A DNA stretch of 64,000 nucleotides from Mixophyes australis (Eukaryota > Chordata > Amphibia > Anura > Limnodynastidae): positions 347,041,875-347,105,874 of the forward strand of contig JAVHZZ010000003.1 of NCBI GenBank assembly GCA_036250195.1, read 5' to 3'. Both the position numbers and the translations under genes were made by a program. Positions 11,464 through 28,096 of the stretch are shown piece by piece; position 1 is the stretch's first letter, and each line of letters starts with the position of its first letter. Under the pieces are notes generated by a model. It had not been told where the DNA came from. It searched no databases and saw only the letters and a list, made by a program, of their open reading frames with translations.

Positions 11464-12663
11464 GTGACAAGAACACTGCTACCCCTCCTGTTTCTGTATG
11501 AACAATGGCACTGAGCAATGTCACTGGAGACTGGAGAGTGACAAGAACACTGCTACCCCTGTTTCTGTGTGAGCAATGGCACTGAGCAATGTCACTAGAG
11601 ACTGGAAAGTGACAAGAACACTGCTACCCCTGTTTCTGTGTGAGCAATGGCAATGAGCAATGTTACTGGAGACTGGAGAGTGACAAGAACACTGCTACCC
11701 CTGTTTCTGTGTGAGCAATGTCACTGAGCAATGTCACTGGAGACTGGAGAATGACAAGAACACTGCTGCCCCTGTTTCTGTGTGAGCAATGGCACTAGAG
11801 ACTGGAAAGTGACAAGAACACTGCTACCCCTGTTTCTGTGTGAGCAATGGCACTGAGCAATGTCACTAGAGACTGGAAAGTGACAAGAACACTGCTACCC
11901 CTGTTTCTGTGTGAGCAATGGCACTGAGCAATGTTACTGGAGACTGGAGAGTGACAAGAACACTGCTACCCCTGTTTCTGTGTGAGCAATGTCACTGAGC
12001 AATGTCACTGGAGACTGGAGAATGACAAGAACACTGCTGCCCCTGTTTCTGTGTGAGCAATGGCACTAGAGACTGGAAAGTGACAAGAACACTGCTACCC
12101 CTGTTTCTGTATGAGCAATGGCACTGAGCAATGTCACTGGAGACTGGAGAGTGACAAGAACACTGCTACCCCTGTTTCTGTGTGAGCAATGTCACTGAGC
12201 AATGTCACTGGAGACTGGAGAATGACAAGAACACTGCTGCCCCTGTTTCTGTGTGAGCAATGGCACTAGAGACTGGAAAGTGACAAGAACACTGCTACCC
12301 CTGTTTCTGTATGAGCAATGGCACTTAGCAATGTCACTGGAGAATGGAGAGTGACAAGAACACTGCTACCCCTGTTTCTGTATGAGCAATGGCACTGAGC
12401 AATGTCACTGGAGAATGGAGAGTGACAAGAACACTGCTACCCCTGTTTCTGTATGAGCAATGGCACTGAGCAATGTCACTGGAGAATGGAGAGTGACAAG
12501 AACACTGCTGCCCCTGTTTCTGTGTGGGCAATGGCACTAGAGACTGGAAAGTGACAAGAACACTGCTACCCATGTTTCTGTGTGAGCAATGGCACTGAGC
12601 AATGTCACTGGAGACTGGAGAGTGACAAGAACACTGCTACCCCTGTTTCTGTGTGAGCAATGG
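11464..12663. repeat. Minisatellite of 71- and 58-bp units, about 18 copies
   Basis: The unit is TGACAAGAACACTGCTACCC, CTGTTTCTGTGTGAGCAATG, GCACTGAGCAATGTCACTGG, AGACTGGAGAG. Four units lack 13 bases (GGCACTAGAG instead of GGCACTGAGCAATGTCACTAGAG). All four also carry CTGCTGCCC instead of CTGCTACCC. The short units start at 11752, 12023, 12223 and 12494, so they are spaced 271, 200 and 271 bp apart. Confidence 0.96.
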
Positions 12664-13394
12664 CGCTGGATCTCCTGGGAGGGAGGTACTTATGGAATCC
12701 AAAACCTGCGAGAGCCGACAATGCCACAATGACGTTTTGTCTCGATTTAGATCCGAGGACGCGCAAAAGTACAGAGCTGGCTCACGAGTCTACTTATATC
12801 CCCTAAGTTCCTGGGGGCTTAGTTTTCAGAAAACCGAGCCTGAGCATCTCTAGTCTCATCGCTCATGTAAGTGGGTTCGAACAAAATCGTGTAAATTGCT
12901 TTTCATGTTATTCAGCTGAAGCTGTTTAGTTTAGTTCAGAGGACTGAATATAAGTACCCACCACTGAGTCTGTAGGAAATGTAAGTGCTAGAGAGTGTAT
13001 CTGGCATAAGATAAGAAACAACCAATGGGTTATATCTGCAAAACAGACCCCAAGGCCCTTTGCCCACCTTGCCAGTATTTAAACACTAGTAAAAGCATTT
13101 AAACAGGTATAAAATTGGAACCCGCTGGTCCCAATGACCTGACATCCGCTAGCATTTGGCTTTCGGCTAGGAGCCTTTGCCTTGTAACGCTGTTCTTTTT
13201 AAAAGCCTTTAAAAAGTTTAAACCACAAGTATTGATGTAGTTCATACAATTGTACCAATGTAGATACTTGATGGAAATAATAAAAGTAAACACCGTTGTT
13301 ATAAAATTATTTATCTTTATATTAAATTCAAAGTTTATTAAAGAGATTTCACGAACATTCAAAATGGCCAAACAACTCTCTTACTTTCTGTAAT

Positions 13395-13545
13395 AAATGA
13401 AAACAAAACATTTAATGAAAGACACCTAGAGGTAATAACATATCAGCAGGCGTTTTAAACAATTGTTACAAGCTGTCACAAAAAACTCTGGACGGAGCTG
13501 GGGGCCGCAGGTGAAGGCTCGGGGGGCCATCTGTTGCCCATCACG
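13395..13545. repeat. hAT-like element remnant
   Basis: GGGGCCGCAGGTGAAGGCTC and GGGGGGCCATCTGTTGCCC match the right part of the element at 56416-56644. The left part is degraded and no target duplication is visible. It lies about 165 bp from a PRKCE exon. Confidence 0.6.
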
Positions 13546-13710
13546 GATATACAGATTTGCAGTGTTGATGTTCACACTATGTATGTTTGTTTCATTTGTT
13601 ATTATAGTTCTATAAAATGTTTCACATGCAAACACAGCCTGGAGCCCGGCTATTAAAGTCAACCGACAATAACACACAATTATGTGCAGGGAAAAAATGA
13701 AATCTCGAAC

Positions 13711-13807
13711 CTTGATCACACGGAGACGTTGGGGCTGATTTTGACCTATCGTCTTCCACTGATGGACACCCAGGAACAGGCGGCTGGATCTCAGCACCTG
13801 CATTCAA
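13711..13807 (-). CDS. PRKCE: PRKCE exon: variable hinge (V3)
   Basis: This 97-nt exon encodes the hinge segment LNAGAEIQPPVPGCPSVEDD followed by RSKSAPTSPCDQ, plus the first base of the next glutamate codon. The acceptor is GTTCTCAG and the donor is GTTCGA, the least canonical donor among these exons. The first half differs clearly from the mammalian sequence as I recall it. The serine/threonine-proline part RSKSAPTSPCDQ is identical; in mammals this hinge is phosphorylated and bound by 14-3-3. The exon lies about 165 bp downstream, in transcript order upstream, of a hAT-like remnant at 13395-13545. Confidence 0.94.
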
Positions 13808-16800
13808 CTGAGAACATTACACAGCGTAAGAAACACCCAAATTAACATAACCGCACAAAGCATACAATAACAAAACGTATCCTAATATAATATTCTCGTC
13901 ATTCTTTATCGAGCTGGTAGCTACAGGTTACAGCATCTCTGTTTCCTGTGCCCAACTTTTAATAAAAAGTCCATTGCTTTTTACTTTTTTAATAAAAAAA
14001 AAAAACCCAAATGTTTCAAGCAGACAACTGGGCAATTCATCGTCATGTAGCTGTCTACTAGATAATGTCAGGTATCACCGGGAGAGAGAGTGAGGTTATA
14101 GGGGAAGATATTTTCCTTTGCACAACTGATTTCCTGTTCTACAGAACCGGAATTTCTATTGGAAGGCGTTTTGAAAAAAAAGAAGATAAGTAATTAATGA
14201 ATGTTAAACAAGCTGTTATTAGCATTCCAGCATGCAGTTGGTTAACAAGAGTATATAAAGTATTATTAATTTTGACTTGAAATGAGGACTTAAAAACACC
14301 AGAAATTGGTCATGATAGGAACTAGGTGACATCTAATCTGTAAAATTTAGTAGAAGCAACAAGACAGAATTTCTGATAACATCCATCTTTTATTTACAGG
14401 TACCAGAACAGTCTAGATTATTTCAGGCTTACACCACGGATACGCAGTATATTGGCACGTCTTTAATATGAAATGTCAGCACGGACAGCAATTTTATAAA
14501 GTTAGAACAGGAGTCCTGGTTTCTAGTACAAATGTCCTAACAAACTGCGACACTTGTGATGTAAGATCTGTGGTCAAGTTTCACCCCTGTCTGACTCTCT
14601 TATTTCCTGTCACTTGTGCACGTTCCTCCCAGTGCCTTGGTAATGTACACTGTCTGCGTACTTAATACGTGCTGTTGTAATAACCCGAAATCTGTGCCAG
14701 TCACGGAGGGGTGCCGTGTAATACAGCTCGTCATGCCACTGTCCCATGACTCTCCCATTTAACGGAATCTGGCAAAGAATTCTGGCTTGGAGTGGGGCTC
14801 ACGGGATGCAGGACAGCAGAGTTCTGTGGGAAGATAAACAAGATATACTTAATGTCCAATTATTATGTTTTCATATTACTGCCCGAGACAAGGCTTTCTC
14901 TGCACCCCTGAGACCTAATCTGGTCCACACAGACACACATGCAGCATATAGTCTGCTGCCATATAATGAACAATGGAAATTTTGGACCACTATTTAAGGG
15001 AAATAGGATTCTCAACAAAGAGTTCCAAAAAATATTTAGTGCAAAAAAAAATTGCTTTGATTGGTCATTTTTTGTGCATGTTACACTTACTTCAGGGACA
15101 AATGACAACTTGCAATAAAAAAAAGAAAGATAATTCAAAGATAAAAGTATACATAAAATATGACATTCTAAAAATTAAACTTGGTATAATAAATCCTTCA
15201 ATGTAATGGATAAGGCTCACTCAGAAGTTTGGTTCACATATATTATCGCACAGCCTCAAATTGGTCACAGAACCCTGAGATATAGTCTTTCCAGTAAAAA
15301 GTCATTTATTTTTTATACATATATGGTAATAGTGTTTATAAGGGTTATAAACAGGACTCACAATGAACCCATTATAATTGATCTTATTATAATTATATTG
15401 TTACACATCAATCTATAGTTGATTATTACACTGTGGCATTACACGTTCTCTGTTGCTATCTCTTGATTCAGTAAAACCATTTAAATTCCTGCAAAGTGTT
15501 GTTTCAGGTTCTATCATTGTTAGAATATAATTCTGGATCTTTGTACAGTATTGCAAGGCATCAGGCAATAAATAAGTGGCGCCAGCATGACTTTGGCAAG
15601 ACATCCATAAGCCGAACATGAATTGATTAATGTAAATTCCAAAGAAACGGGGGAGATGTTATTGCTGTTCATTGTAAAATTCTGCTGCCTATATTGGTTC
15701 CTCGGGTGAGAGGCAGTATACGCTAATGAAAATTTGAAAACACAGGTGCTCCAAAGTGGATATTGAAAAATTATTAATGTTTTGGTGGCTGATTGAGAAT
15801 GGTGATCAATATGGGGGAGTAGAAGCTCCTGATAAAAATTATATACAATAATGAGAGTATTTCTTTTTCTCTTTGTATCTGAAGTGCTTTAAGCACATTC
15901 ACTTCAATGGAATCCTACCAATCAAACACACATTAACTTCTATGAAGGCACCAAGTTCAGGAGTGGAGAATTAGGGCGTCCTCACTTTCCACGTTCCTGG
16001 ATGTGGCATGAGGAAAGAGAAAAAGCCTATAGTGTTTAAAAACCAGAAATAGGACATCCATCTGGACTTACTGTAATAGTAACCAATTCAATAATGGTGC
16101 TATTAGATAAGTGACTGAACCTTCTCTTTGCTGATTTTAGCAAAACAGTGGATTTCCTTTCCCAGTGTTCTATTGAACAGTTCTATAATGAACTTGCGTC
16201 TGGATGCTCCTACAACACTGCACTTGCATGTTAACACTCAACGCATTTCTCCAAGGGTAAGGGGCTGCAGGCATAGTATTATATAAGTTGTCTGGTTGCA
16301 CTGTGCATCAGTTTTGCACCAAGATGCATATTTATGTCATGCAACTCTAAATCGGGCCCATTTTTGGCAAATGCACCTAACTGTGCACAACAAGGATCAC
16401 ACCACATTCCAGTTTATTAAACTGCTCTTACCTTTGCTCATTTGCTGGTTACAAATGCGTATAGTGCAAAAAGTAAAAACCTAACTTCACAAGTCCAACC
16501 TACACCCCTAACTTTTAATTCTATTTTAGTTTTTGTCCTAAACTGTTGCTGATTTAGCCTCCTATGTGTTAAATGGAGCAGGAGTGTGTGGGCACATTGG
16601 GGCTATCTTTATTAGAGGTGTCACTTTTGAGCATTTGAATGTCACTTTTACACTTATTGAAATGCACGTTCCAGTACAGTTTCCCTAGAAGGTGCAATAG
16701 GTGATTTGGTTTCCACGTCCTTTCTCGGGGAGGACAATGCCCTGCGCCACTTGATAAACAGGAAATGCACCTCCTCCGCCACTTACATAACATTGACGAG

Positions 16801-16901
16801 TGATTGACGACATCCCTACGTGGTTTGGGAAACTTCCACTAATTAATTTTGATCATTGAAAGTTGGTCCCACGTATTGACGCACTAAACATAAGGGCTTA
16901 C
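13808..16901 (-). other. PRKCE: PRKCE intron, 3.1 kb
   Basis: I see no definable element in this intron. It holds short A and T runs and small open frames without coding character. A possible unclassified repeat lies around 16290-16790, where GTGCA and TGCAC motifs recur. Confidence 0.85.
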
Positions 16902-17044
16902 CTTTTTCCTCCTCTGGCCGGCGGCTGTGATTTTATCAGGCGTGACTCCCAGATCCGCTAATACTTTCGCTATACCTCGAGAATCCACTCCACAGTTTGG
17001 TGCTACATTAGATTCACAGCGCCTATGGACGTTCATTTTACAGA
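16902..17044 (-). CDS. PRKCE: PRKCE exon: second half of C1B and start of hinge
   Basis: This 143-nt exon completes the split valine codon and reads [17 protein letters not shown], which supplies the remaining C1B zinc ligands. [20 protein letters not shown] and [10 protein letters not shown] follow, the start of the hinge between regulatory and catalytic halves. The acceptor is ATTTGTCCAG and the donor is GTAAGC. The exon ends on a complete lysine codon. Hinge residues NS of the mammalian protein (TNSGQRRKK as recalled) read AA here, while the zinc-binding part is almost unchanged. That is the pattern expected of a functional gene, with the domain conserved and the linker free to vary. Confidence 0.96.
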
Positions 17045-17654
17045 CTGGACAAATATTGAGAAAAAGAAAAGAAGAAAAGAATGAATACATAGAACATAGA
17101 ATCCGTTTAATAGGCCTCAGCCTCCTATAACACAACACAAAGTCTGCTCTGCGGAGGAATCAGCTCTCTTATATACATATTACATGACCACGGAAGGCTA
17201 TAGCTGCAGGCAGAGCTACATTTACATTCCATGTATCTAACAAGTGCTGCTCAGTAGATCACTGACACACACTTCCGCATATAGTGGAAGGAGGAAAATT
17301 AAGCATAATACGATGAATCATTTTTTTAATCAAACTGATAGAAAGTGTCATTCAGAAGACCTGGCCTAGATGTCGTGGAGAACTGACATGCTTGGGAGAT
17401 TGCCTTCCTGACTCGTGTCTAAATACTAAGGGTCCTTCCAAGCGCCGACACTAGTGGAAAACTGGTTAGTAGACACGCTCCCACTGTGCGATTCACCAGC
17501 TCCTTGTCACAAGTAATTTAGTCCTTGGTCCCGGAGCTTCCAGGCCTACTCCCTGCCTTGGGCCCCACAGAGGGTATTGATAAGAGCCCCTATCGCAGCC
17601 TGCCCCTGGGCTATTACCACAGTGAGGCAAGTACATAAGATATTATTATTATAA

Positions 17655-17860
17655 TTATTGTAGATTTGTAAGGAGCAACAGTGATCCGCAGTGTCGTACA
17701 GTAGGGAAAACAGTACATACATAAAACAGGGACATACAAAGCAGACAAAACAAATGCAGACATGAAAACAAAGGGTATGAAGGATCCTGCTCATTAGAGA
17801 GCTTACATTGTAAGTAGAAGAGATCTGTCACTGATACATGTGGCGTTGGTGTGTACACAG
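17655..17860 (+). repeat. Dispersed repeat fragment
   Basis: ACAGTAGGGAAAACAGTACA, GGACATACAAAGCAG and CTGCTCATTAGAGAGCTTAC match the first part of 44690-45240 in the same orientation. It is a 3'-truncated copy. Confidence 0.7.
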
Positions 17861-18149
17861 CTTTCTGACATCCAGGAAAACACACCACGATCCCTTACAA
17901 TGAGCCATTCTCTGTCTGAACGCTACGGAATCAATCAACACATGAGCTGCACAAAAACAGAATCTTCAGCAACTCAACCTGCAGCAAACATCTGACAAGT
18001 GAGCTGACAGCAACTGCCAAGGGGATGTACTGACTTCATCAAAGGGGGTGCTCTGGTCCAGGGGAATATACAAACCAACAAGTTACTACCGACCACCAAA
18101 ACAAAAGTATAAGTCTAATATCTGTAGCCCAACATTTCCACAAGTCATA

Positions 18150-18580
18150 CAATGCCAACGAAACAAAAACAAATAAAACTAAAGAACTACAAGACTTATT
18201 TAAGAACCAACATGTTGAGAAATGGGCAATGAAGAGTGGAGCAGACCTGGAAGACTGAACGTACAGAGTCTGACTGAATCAGACAGAAACAGATCTTCAA
18301 TTAGTACAACAGATTTGCAAAGGACATTAAAACCTCAGTCAAGATGGAATTAAAAAAGGGCTGTCACTGAATTGTAGACAATTAATGCAGAATTGGCGGA
18401 TAGAACAGACAGCTGAAGATGTCAGTTGATGACATGCAGAGAACTCAAGTCTACAAAAGAAACAGCAGATATAAAAAAAAAAAAGAGCTCCTTGCACAGA
18501 AACTCAGCTGAGGACAGAGACAGAAATAATATCTCTATCCTAGGCGTTCCTGATATACTCTTCAATGACAAGCGATTATG
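18150..18580 (+). pseudogene. L1-type ORF1 relic
   Basis: The stretch is A-rich. At about 18505-18550 it reads EDRDRNNISILGVPD in one frame, which resembles the conserved start of the RNA-binding domain of L1 ORF1 proteins (RRNNI-x-I-x-G-x-P). The upstream part reads as a glutamine/glutamate-rich coiled-coil-like segment with stop codons. It is short, truncated at both ends and not translatable. Identification rests mainly on one motif. Confidence 0.55.
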
Positions 18581-18870
18581 ACTCCAGGCTCTTTAAATAT
18601 ATGTAGCCAGAAGCAGGGGACATAAAGCTTGGCTAATAATATTATTATTATTAATAATTTCCTGCCTTTATTTGTGAACCCTTATACCAAATGTCAGACT
18701 AAGAAATTGAGCAAAATAAATTGATGGAATCTTAAAATCTGTAAAGAAAAAAAGAAAAAGGAAAATATTTTTTCTACATCGCCCTCTAGTGGCACCGAAA
18801 GCAAGTTCACAAGCAAAAGAATTGTACCCTTGGTCTGCCTGCGGTAAAGAGCAAAGTACTGTACATAAGT

Positions 18871-19155
18871 CATACTTGCCAACTTATGGCAAGCATGATC
18901 CGGGAGCTGCAGAGGGAAGGTGGGCGTGCAGAGGGCGGGCTCAGAAAATCGTGTCATTTTGGTCCCGCCCCCGTGACGTATTGACGCACAAAGCGACATT
19001 TTACCGCAGGCCAAACGCAGCGATTCCCGGTGAGTCGCGGCGATTTGGACCAAATTCTGCCCGATGCGGGAGATTGCCATACTCTCCCGGAAGTCCGTGA
19101 GACTCACCCGAAATGCAGGAGTCTCCCGGACATTCCAGGAGAGTTGGCAAGTATG
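18871..19155. mobile_element. hAT-like MITE with 8-bp target duplication
   Basis: The ends are CATACTTGCCAACT and AGTTGGCAAGTATG, exact inverted repeats. ACATAAGT flanks both sides (18863-18870 and 19156-19163). The interior is CG-rich with TCTCCCGGA motifs shared with 52994-53277, 41287-41470 and 54391-54642. The eight-base duplication fits the hAT superfamily. Confidence 0.92.
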
Positions 19156-20321
19156 ACATAAGTATTGCAAAATGAGAACATTTTAAGAAAAAGAACAATA
19201 GCACAATTTGTGAGCATTTAAAGATACTTTCCCTATAGAAGAGAAGCATATGCTGGATGTAGCATAAATATATATGAAAACCTATGAAGTGTCGCTTCCT
19301 TTATCCCTGCTCTCTGTCACTTGGGCAGGACTCCTTACCCTGACGAAACCCACAATAACATAACCTGCCCTGATGATATCATACCCACCCCTGGTCACTA
19401 GGACAAAGCTCCCAGGCTGTTGTATTGTGAGAAGATTGTCACACATCAATAAGACTCACAGGGAACCAGGAGGAGGGAAGAACATTTTTAAGAAAAATAA
19501 TGGCAGTCTATATGGTGAATTTAATACGTCCTATAATATACATAAATGTTACACATTCATCTCTAGATATTTAAATTCCATAATAATAAAAATAAAATAA
19601 AAAAAAAACACGTGTTTGGGGCCGTTAATTGGAGCACCCCTCAGTGAAGATTTTATCAGTTTCTTCACCTGTTGTCAGACACAGAGACATTATGTCACTG
19701 ACAAAGGCCTCTGAATCCATAATATCTAATGAAAGATCCTCCTGGTGCTGTCTATAGAAGCTAAACCTTCAACACATTTATGAATCAACTGCTCAACAAC
19801 AGATTGTTGCTCTTATTTCATCATCTTAACTGGCTACGTTATTGTTTGTACAGTCACATGAGAAAATCTGTATGAGATTCATATAATATAAAGGTTATTA
19901 GCAGGTGGGTAGTAATCCTAACACTGGGATATCATACAAAGGACTGACATTTGTGTTGTTTACTCAGTAGTATACATGAAGCCTTTACAGTTAATGAAAT
20001 ATGTGCATTATTTTCATCCCCTTTGATAGTTGCTATATTTATAAACGGTGTAGATGGCTCTTCTATGTGTTGTATTACTGCGATAGAGATGGATGTGTGG
20101 GACTGTGTGATTGGCCTGTAATCTGCTTTTTAGCCGAGAGGAACCGTACAGAACGGTGACAGTGATATCACAGCAACACTCTCCTCTGCAATTTGAGCTT
20201 TGGTGACCAAATAGACAGTCTTTTGGCTGCTGTGTAAGATGAGGAATGTGTATTTTATTGTCTGTAATGCAGGGAGTGGGGGGACAGCATCACATACATT
20301 TAAAAAGCAGTGGGACATCAG

Positions 20322-20485
20322 GGATAGATTTACTAAAGCTTTTAAAAAGGAAAAATGGAGGTGTCGCCTAAAGCAACCAATCAGATTCTAGCTAGCATTT
20401 ATCAAGTACATTCTAGAAAATGAGAACTAGAATCTGATTGGTTGCTATGGGCAACATCTCCACTTTTCCTTTTTAGAAGTTTTAA
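20322..20485. mobile_element. Palindromic MITE, CAACCAATCAGATTCTAG family
   Basis: The left arm GCAACCAATCAGATTCTAGC pairs with TAGAATCTGATTGGTTGC. The outer arms AAAGGAAAAATGGAGGTGT and CATCTCCACTTTTCCTTTTT also pair. Related to 36612-36790 and 45812-45990. It lies 70 bp from a PRKCE exon. Confidence 0.88.
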
Positions 20486-20552
20486 CAAGGGAGCGTGAAG
20501 AAATCCTTTAACTTAACATATAATATATGAAGAGAGATGTTTCTGGTCTCAC

Positions 20553-20682
20553 CTTTGCATTGTAAACCCTGCCTCATGAGGCCCCATAATAACGAACCAC
20601 AGTGATCACAGAATGTCGGAACTTTGTAGTTGTGGATGCTGAACTTGTGAGGCATATTGACACTAAAACGCTGGGAGCCGAC
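20553..20682 (-). CDS. PRKCE: PRKCE exon: first half of C1B
   Basis: This 130-nt exon starts on a complete codon with [14 protein letters not shown] and opens the second C1 domain. The histidine of PHKF is followed after twelve residues by CDHC, then [13 protein letters not shown] and CK, giving H-X12-C-X2-C-X13-C. The last base is the G of a split valine codon. The acceptor is TTTGGCAG and the donor is GTGAGA. C1B is the second diacylglycerol-binding zinc domain. All ligands encoded here are present. The local intron is short on recognisable transposons, apart from a MITE 70 bp downstream at 20322-20485. Confidence 0.96.
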
Positions 20683-25444
<4,762 letters not shown>

Positions 25445-25479
25445 CTTGACATTGGTAACCCTGTTTCCCTATAACACCC
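25445..25479 (-). CDS. PRKCE: PRKCE 35-nt microexon in the middle of C1A
   Basis: This is a very short coding exon. Read on the minus strand it follows TTTATTTACAG and precedes GTAAGAGG. It supplies one base that completes the tryptophan codon from the upstream exon, then GVIGKQGYQCQ, then one base of the next valine codon. It carries the third zinc cysteine of C1A and the spacer that places it. Without it the upstream and downstream exons would not join in frame, because 35 is not a multiple of three, and C1A would lack its core. The residues match those expected between FIW and VCTC in vertebrate PKC epsilon. An ORF scan cannot detect it. It sits about 11.4 kb downstream of the previous exon and 2.2 kb upstream of the next one. 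Confidence 0.96.
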
Positions 25480-27406
25480 CTGTAAATAAAAGAAAGAATG
25501 ACAGAAAATTAGGTAAAAGAAAAGACATTGAGCTTCAGTTAGATTTCTGTGAGATGTGTATTGTCCACTTACACACAGGCAGTGATTACAGGGGCTGTAC
25601 TCCAATCCATGAAAATACTGCCCATCAATTCACTAGGAGTCAGGAACGTTTGTGCTTCCTGTTGTCACCAATTCCTAGCGATTTGATAGGTTACTTCTCA
25701 TGAATGTGGATTCAGCTCTCAAAGATTACTTTTTTTATTTTCAATATTTTCAATTCAATGACACTGTATAAAATTTTCAAGAAAGATTCATCTATTATGT
25801 CTTGAAAGTTATAAATATGTATTACACACTTATTTATACATTTTACCAGCTCAGTCTAGCACTCTGTTGCCTGGGAACTCACATGATGATCTATGTGAAA
25901 GTGAATAGTAAGGTGACTTGTATGCTGAGAGCAAATACAATGATCAACATTAAACGATGTAAAAGAATAAAAAATAATAATAATAACAGCTAAAAAAATG
26001 TTTGATACTATGCATATCTGAAAGTCATATATACTATATCGATCTGATTATATAGGGGCTTTGCAAAATACTTGAATTGACAGAGTTTGAGCTGACATGT
26101 GGAGCAATAAAACATATAAATATGGCAATATACAGTGAGCAACGTCTAAATTATTTTTTTAAGCGCTGTATACAGAGCTGCTCCAATGTACAAAAAAAGT
26201 GCACATTATTCTATAATGCCCCCAAAATATCTTATAGGCTTTATTCCCACTAAGGTCAACAAGCTAGCATAGCCTTCTTCTGGACCAACACAACTAGATC
26301 ATATAAGAATAGGTTGGATTTGATGGGGACTTGTCTTTTTGCAAACCCTGCTACCCTCCCTAAGGTACAAATTCAATTTGTAGAGCAGTAATTTGATCAT
26401 AATTAATGAAGAAAATTAACACGTTTCTTGAATGAGATCTTTAATGTAAAATGATCTAAGCCCCTGTTTACTATCTAATTCCAGGGCTGAACACTAATAC
26501 TTGTGATTATTTTATGGAAACTTACGGAGATCACTGAGGTCAATTGTCATTTCCTTATATTGTAGTACTGCACAGCAAATAACTAACTTTCTAAATACTA
26601 AGAGAAAATAAACATGGTTTCATCTAAAGAATGTTCTTATAGACTGTCTTCTGACCACCTTCCATGTCTTCTGCAATGTTCAGCAGGAAAACATCAACCA
26701 ATCAGAAAGGAGTTTTATGAAGATGTGTATTTAGAATAAAAATATAATTTAGTGGGCTACGAGACACAATAAGAAACTCTAATTTTTATACTCCAGTACC
26801 AAAATCCCCACCCCTTCTGCGGATGTGTACAGCCTTGGCTGGCTAATCTCTGTTCCCTCTTGCTAAACTGGGGACCATCTTTAACTGGAGTCGGCCACTG
26901 CTGAGAGGAACACTACTGTACTGTTCTGATGCACTGCAGCAAGGCTACAATATCCTGATATGTGAAAGCTCCTGACTGTTAGAAAATCTCTGAGGTCTGA
27001 GGGGTAAAGTGGGTGCTTTATTGGCACATAATTTGAATTTGTGTTGGGGTGCTGGCTGAACAGTGGTAGCGTTTCCCCAGAAGCCCTTGTGTCATACATG
27101 GTTAGCATGAGTATCACAAGCTTCTGATTGGCCAATGTGAGTGACCAATTAGAAGCCAGAAGCACTGCTGGAGGCCGCAATAATCAGAAAGAGAAGTCAG
27201 CCAGAACAGAGGAGGAAGAAGAGACAGATAATGTGACTGTGTGCGCTGAAGCTTATTATCACTAGTGGGCATGTTAGAGGGCATTACTACAGAAGGACAA
27301 AGTTGTGGCATTTAACTACCAATAGGAATTTTAGTATACTACATTTCAATGTCAGTTAACCATAAACTCTGAGCAAAATGCACCCCACCCACTTCCTTTA
27401 CACGAC

Positions 27407-27408
<2 letters not shown>

Positions 27409-27441
<33 letters not shown>
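27409..27441. repeat. (ATT)n microsatellite
   Basis: About eleven uninterrupted ATT units. Confidence 0.97.
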
Positions 27442-27442
<1 letters not shown>

Positions 27443-27903
27443 AGCATTATAAACAATATTTACAAGAAAAGCTAATAGATATTCTGTGACATTCTTCAAA
27501 TTCCTTTTTGTAAAAATTATAAAAAGGCAGAAAAGTGAACACTATAGTCCCGTTATCCTATTGGGGTCTAGATTATAGTAAGGCTTTTGACACTGTTCCA
27601 CATCGTAGATGGTTAACTATACTTGAAAGCTTCGAATTGGATTCCAAGATGGTTAAATGAATAAGACCTTGATCGCAGGACAGAGAGCTGTAGTAAATGG
27701 AGGGCATTCACAGGAGGGAAAGGTTACCAGTGAAGTACCCCAGGGATCTGTACTCGGACCAGTGCTTTTTAATATCTTAATTGGTGACATTGTAAATGGT
27801 ATTGAAGGGAAAGTATGCCTTTGTGCAGAGACACAATGATATGCAATAGGGTAGACACACCAGCAGGGGAACAAAAATGATGTATTATCTAGATAGACTA
27901 GAG

Positions 27904-28096
27904 CAGGGTTTCCCAAACCCAGTCCTCAGGGCTCCCTAACAGTGCAGGTTTTTTGGATCACATGTGACATAATTAGGACCACCTGTGGATCTGTTACAAT
28001 GTGTCAGTCAGTAATGAATACACCTGTGCTCCAGCAAGGAGATATGGAAAACCTGCACTGTTGGGGAGCCCTGAGGACTGGGTTTGGGAAACCCTG
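27904..28096. mobile_element. hAT-like MITE nested in the LINE
   Basis: The termini CAGGGTTTCCCAAACCCAGT and its exact reverse complement extend through CCTCAGGGCTCCC. The flanks are GACTAGAG (27896-27903) and GACCAGAG (28097-28104), a slightly decayed 8-bp target duplication. CAGGG ends and the duplication length fit hAT. Confidence 0.93.

Larger units (their letters stand above)
10835..13710 (-). other. PRKCE: PRKCE intron, 2.9 kb
   Basis: This intron is dominated by the 71/58-bp minisatellite at 11464-12663. A degraded hAT-like piece lies at about 13395-13545. The remainder is unremarkable AT-rich sequence. Confidence 0.9.
17045..20552 (-). other. PRKCE: PRKCE intron, 3.5 kb
   Basis: This intron holds a short dispersed repeat at 17655-17860, an L1 ORF1 relic at 18150-18580, a hAT-like element at 18871-19155 and a palindromic MITE at 20322-20485. 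The stretches 17045-17654 and 19164-20321 show nothing recognisable. Confidence 0.88.

Noticed and set aside
27657..27839. 60-codon frame with reverse-transcriptase motif as an active gene
   Set aside because: The flanking frames are shifted, the FADD catalytic box is decayed and the LINE is interrupted twice.
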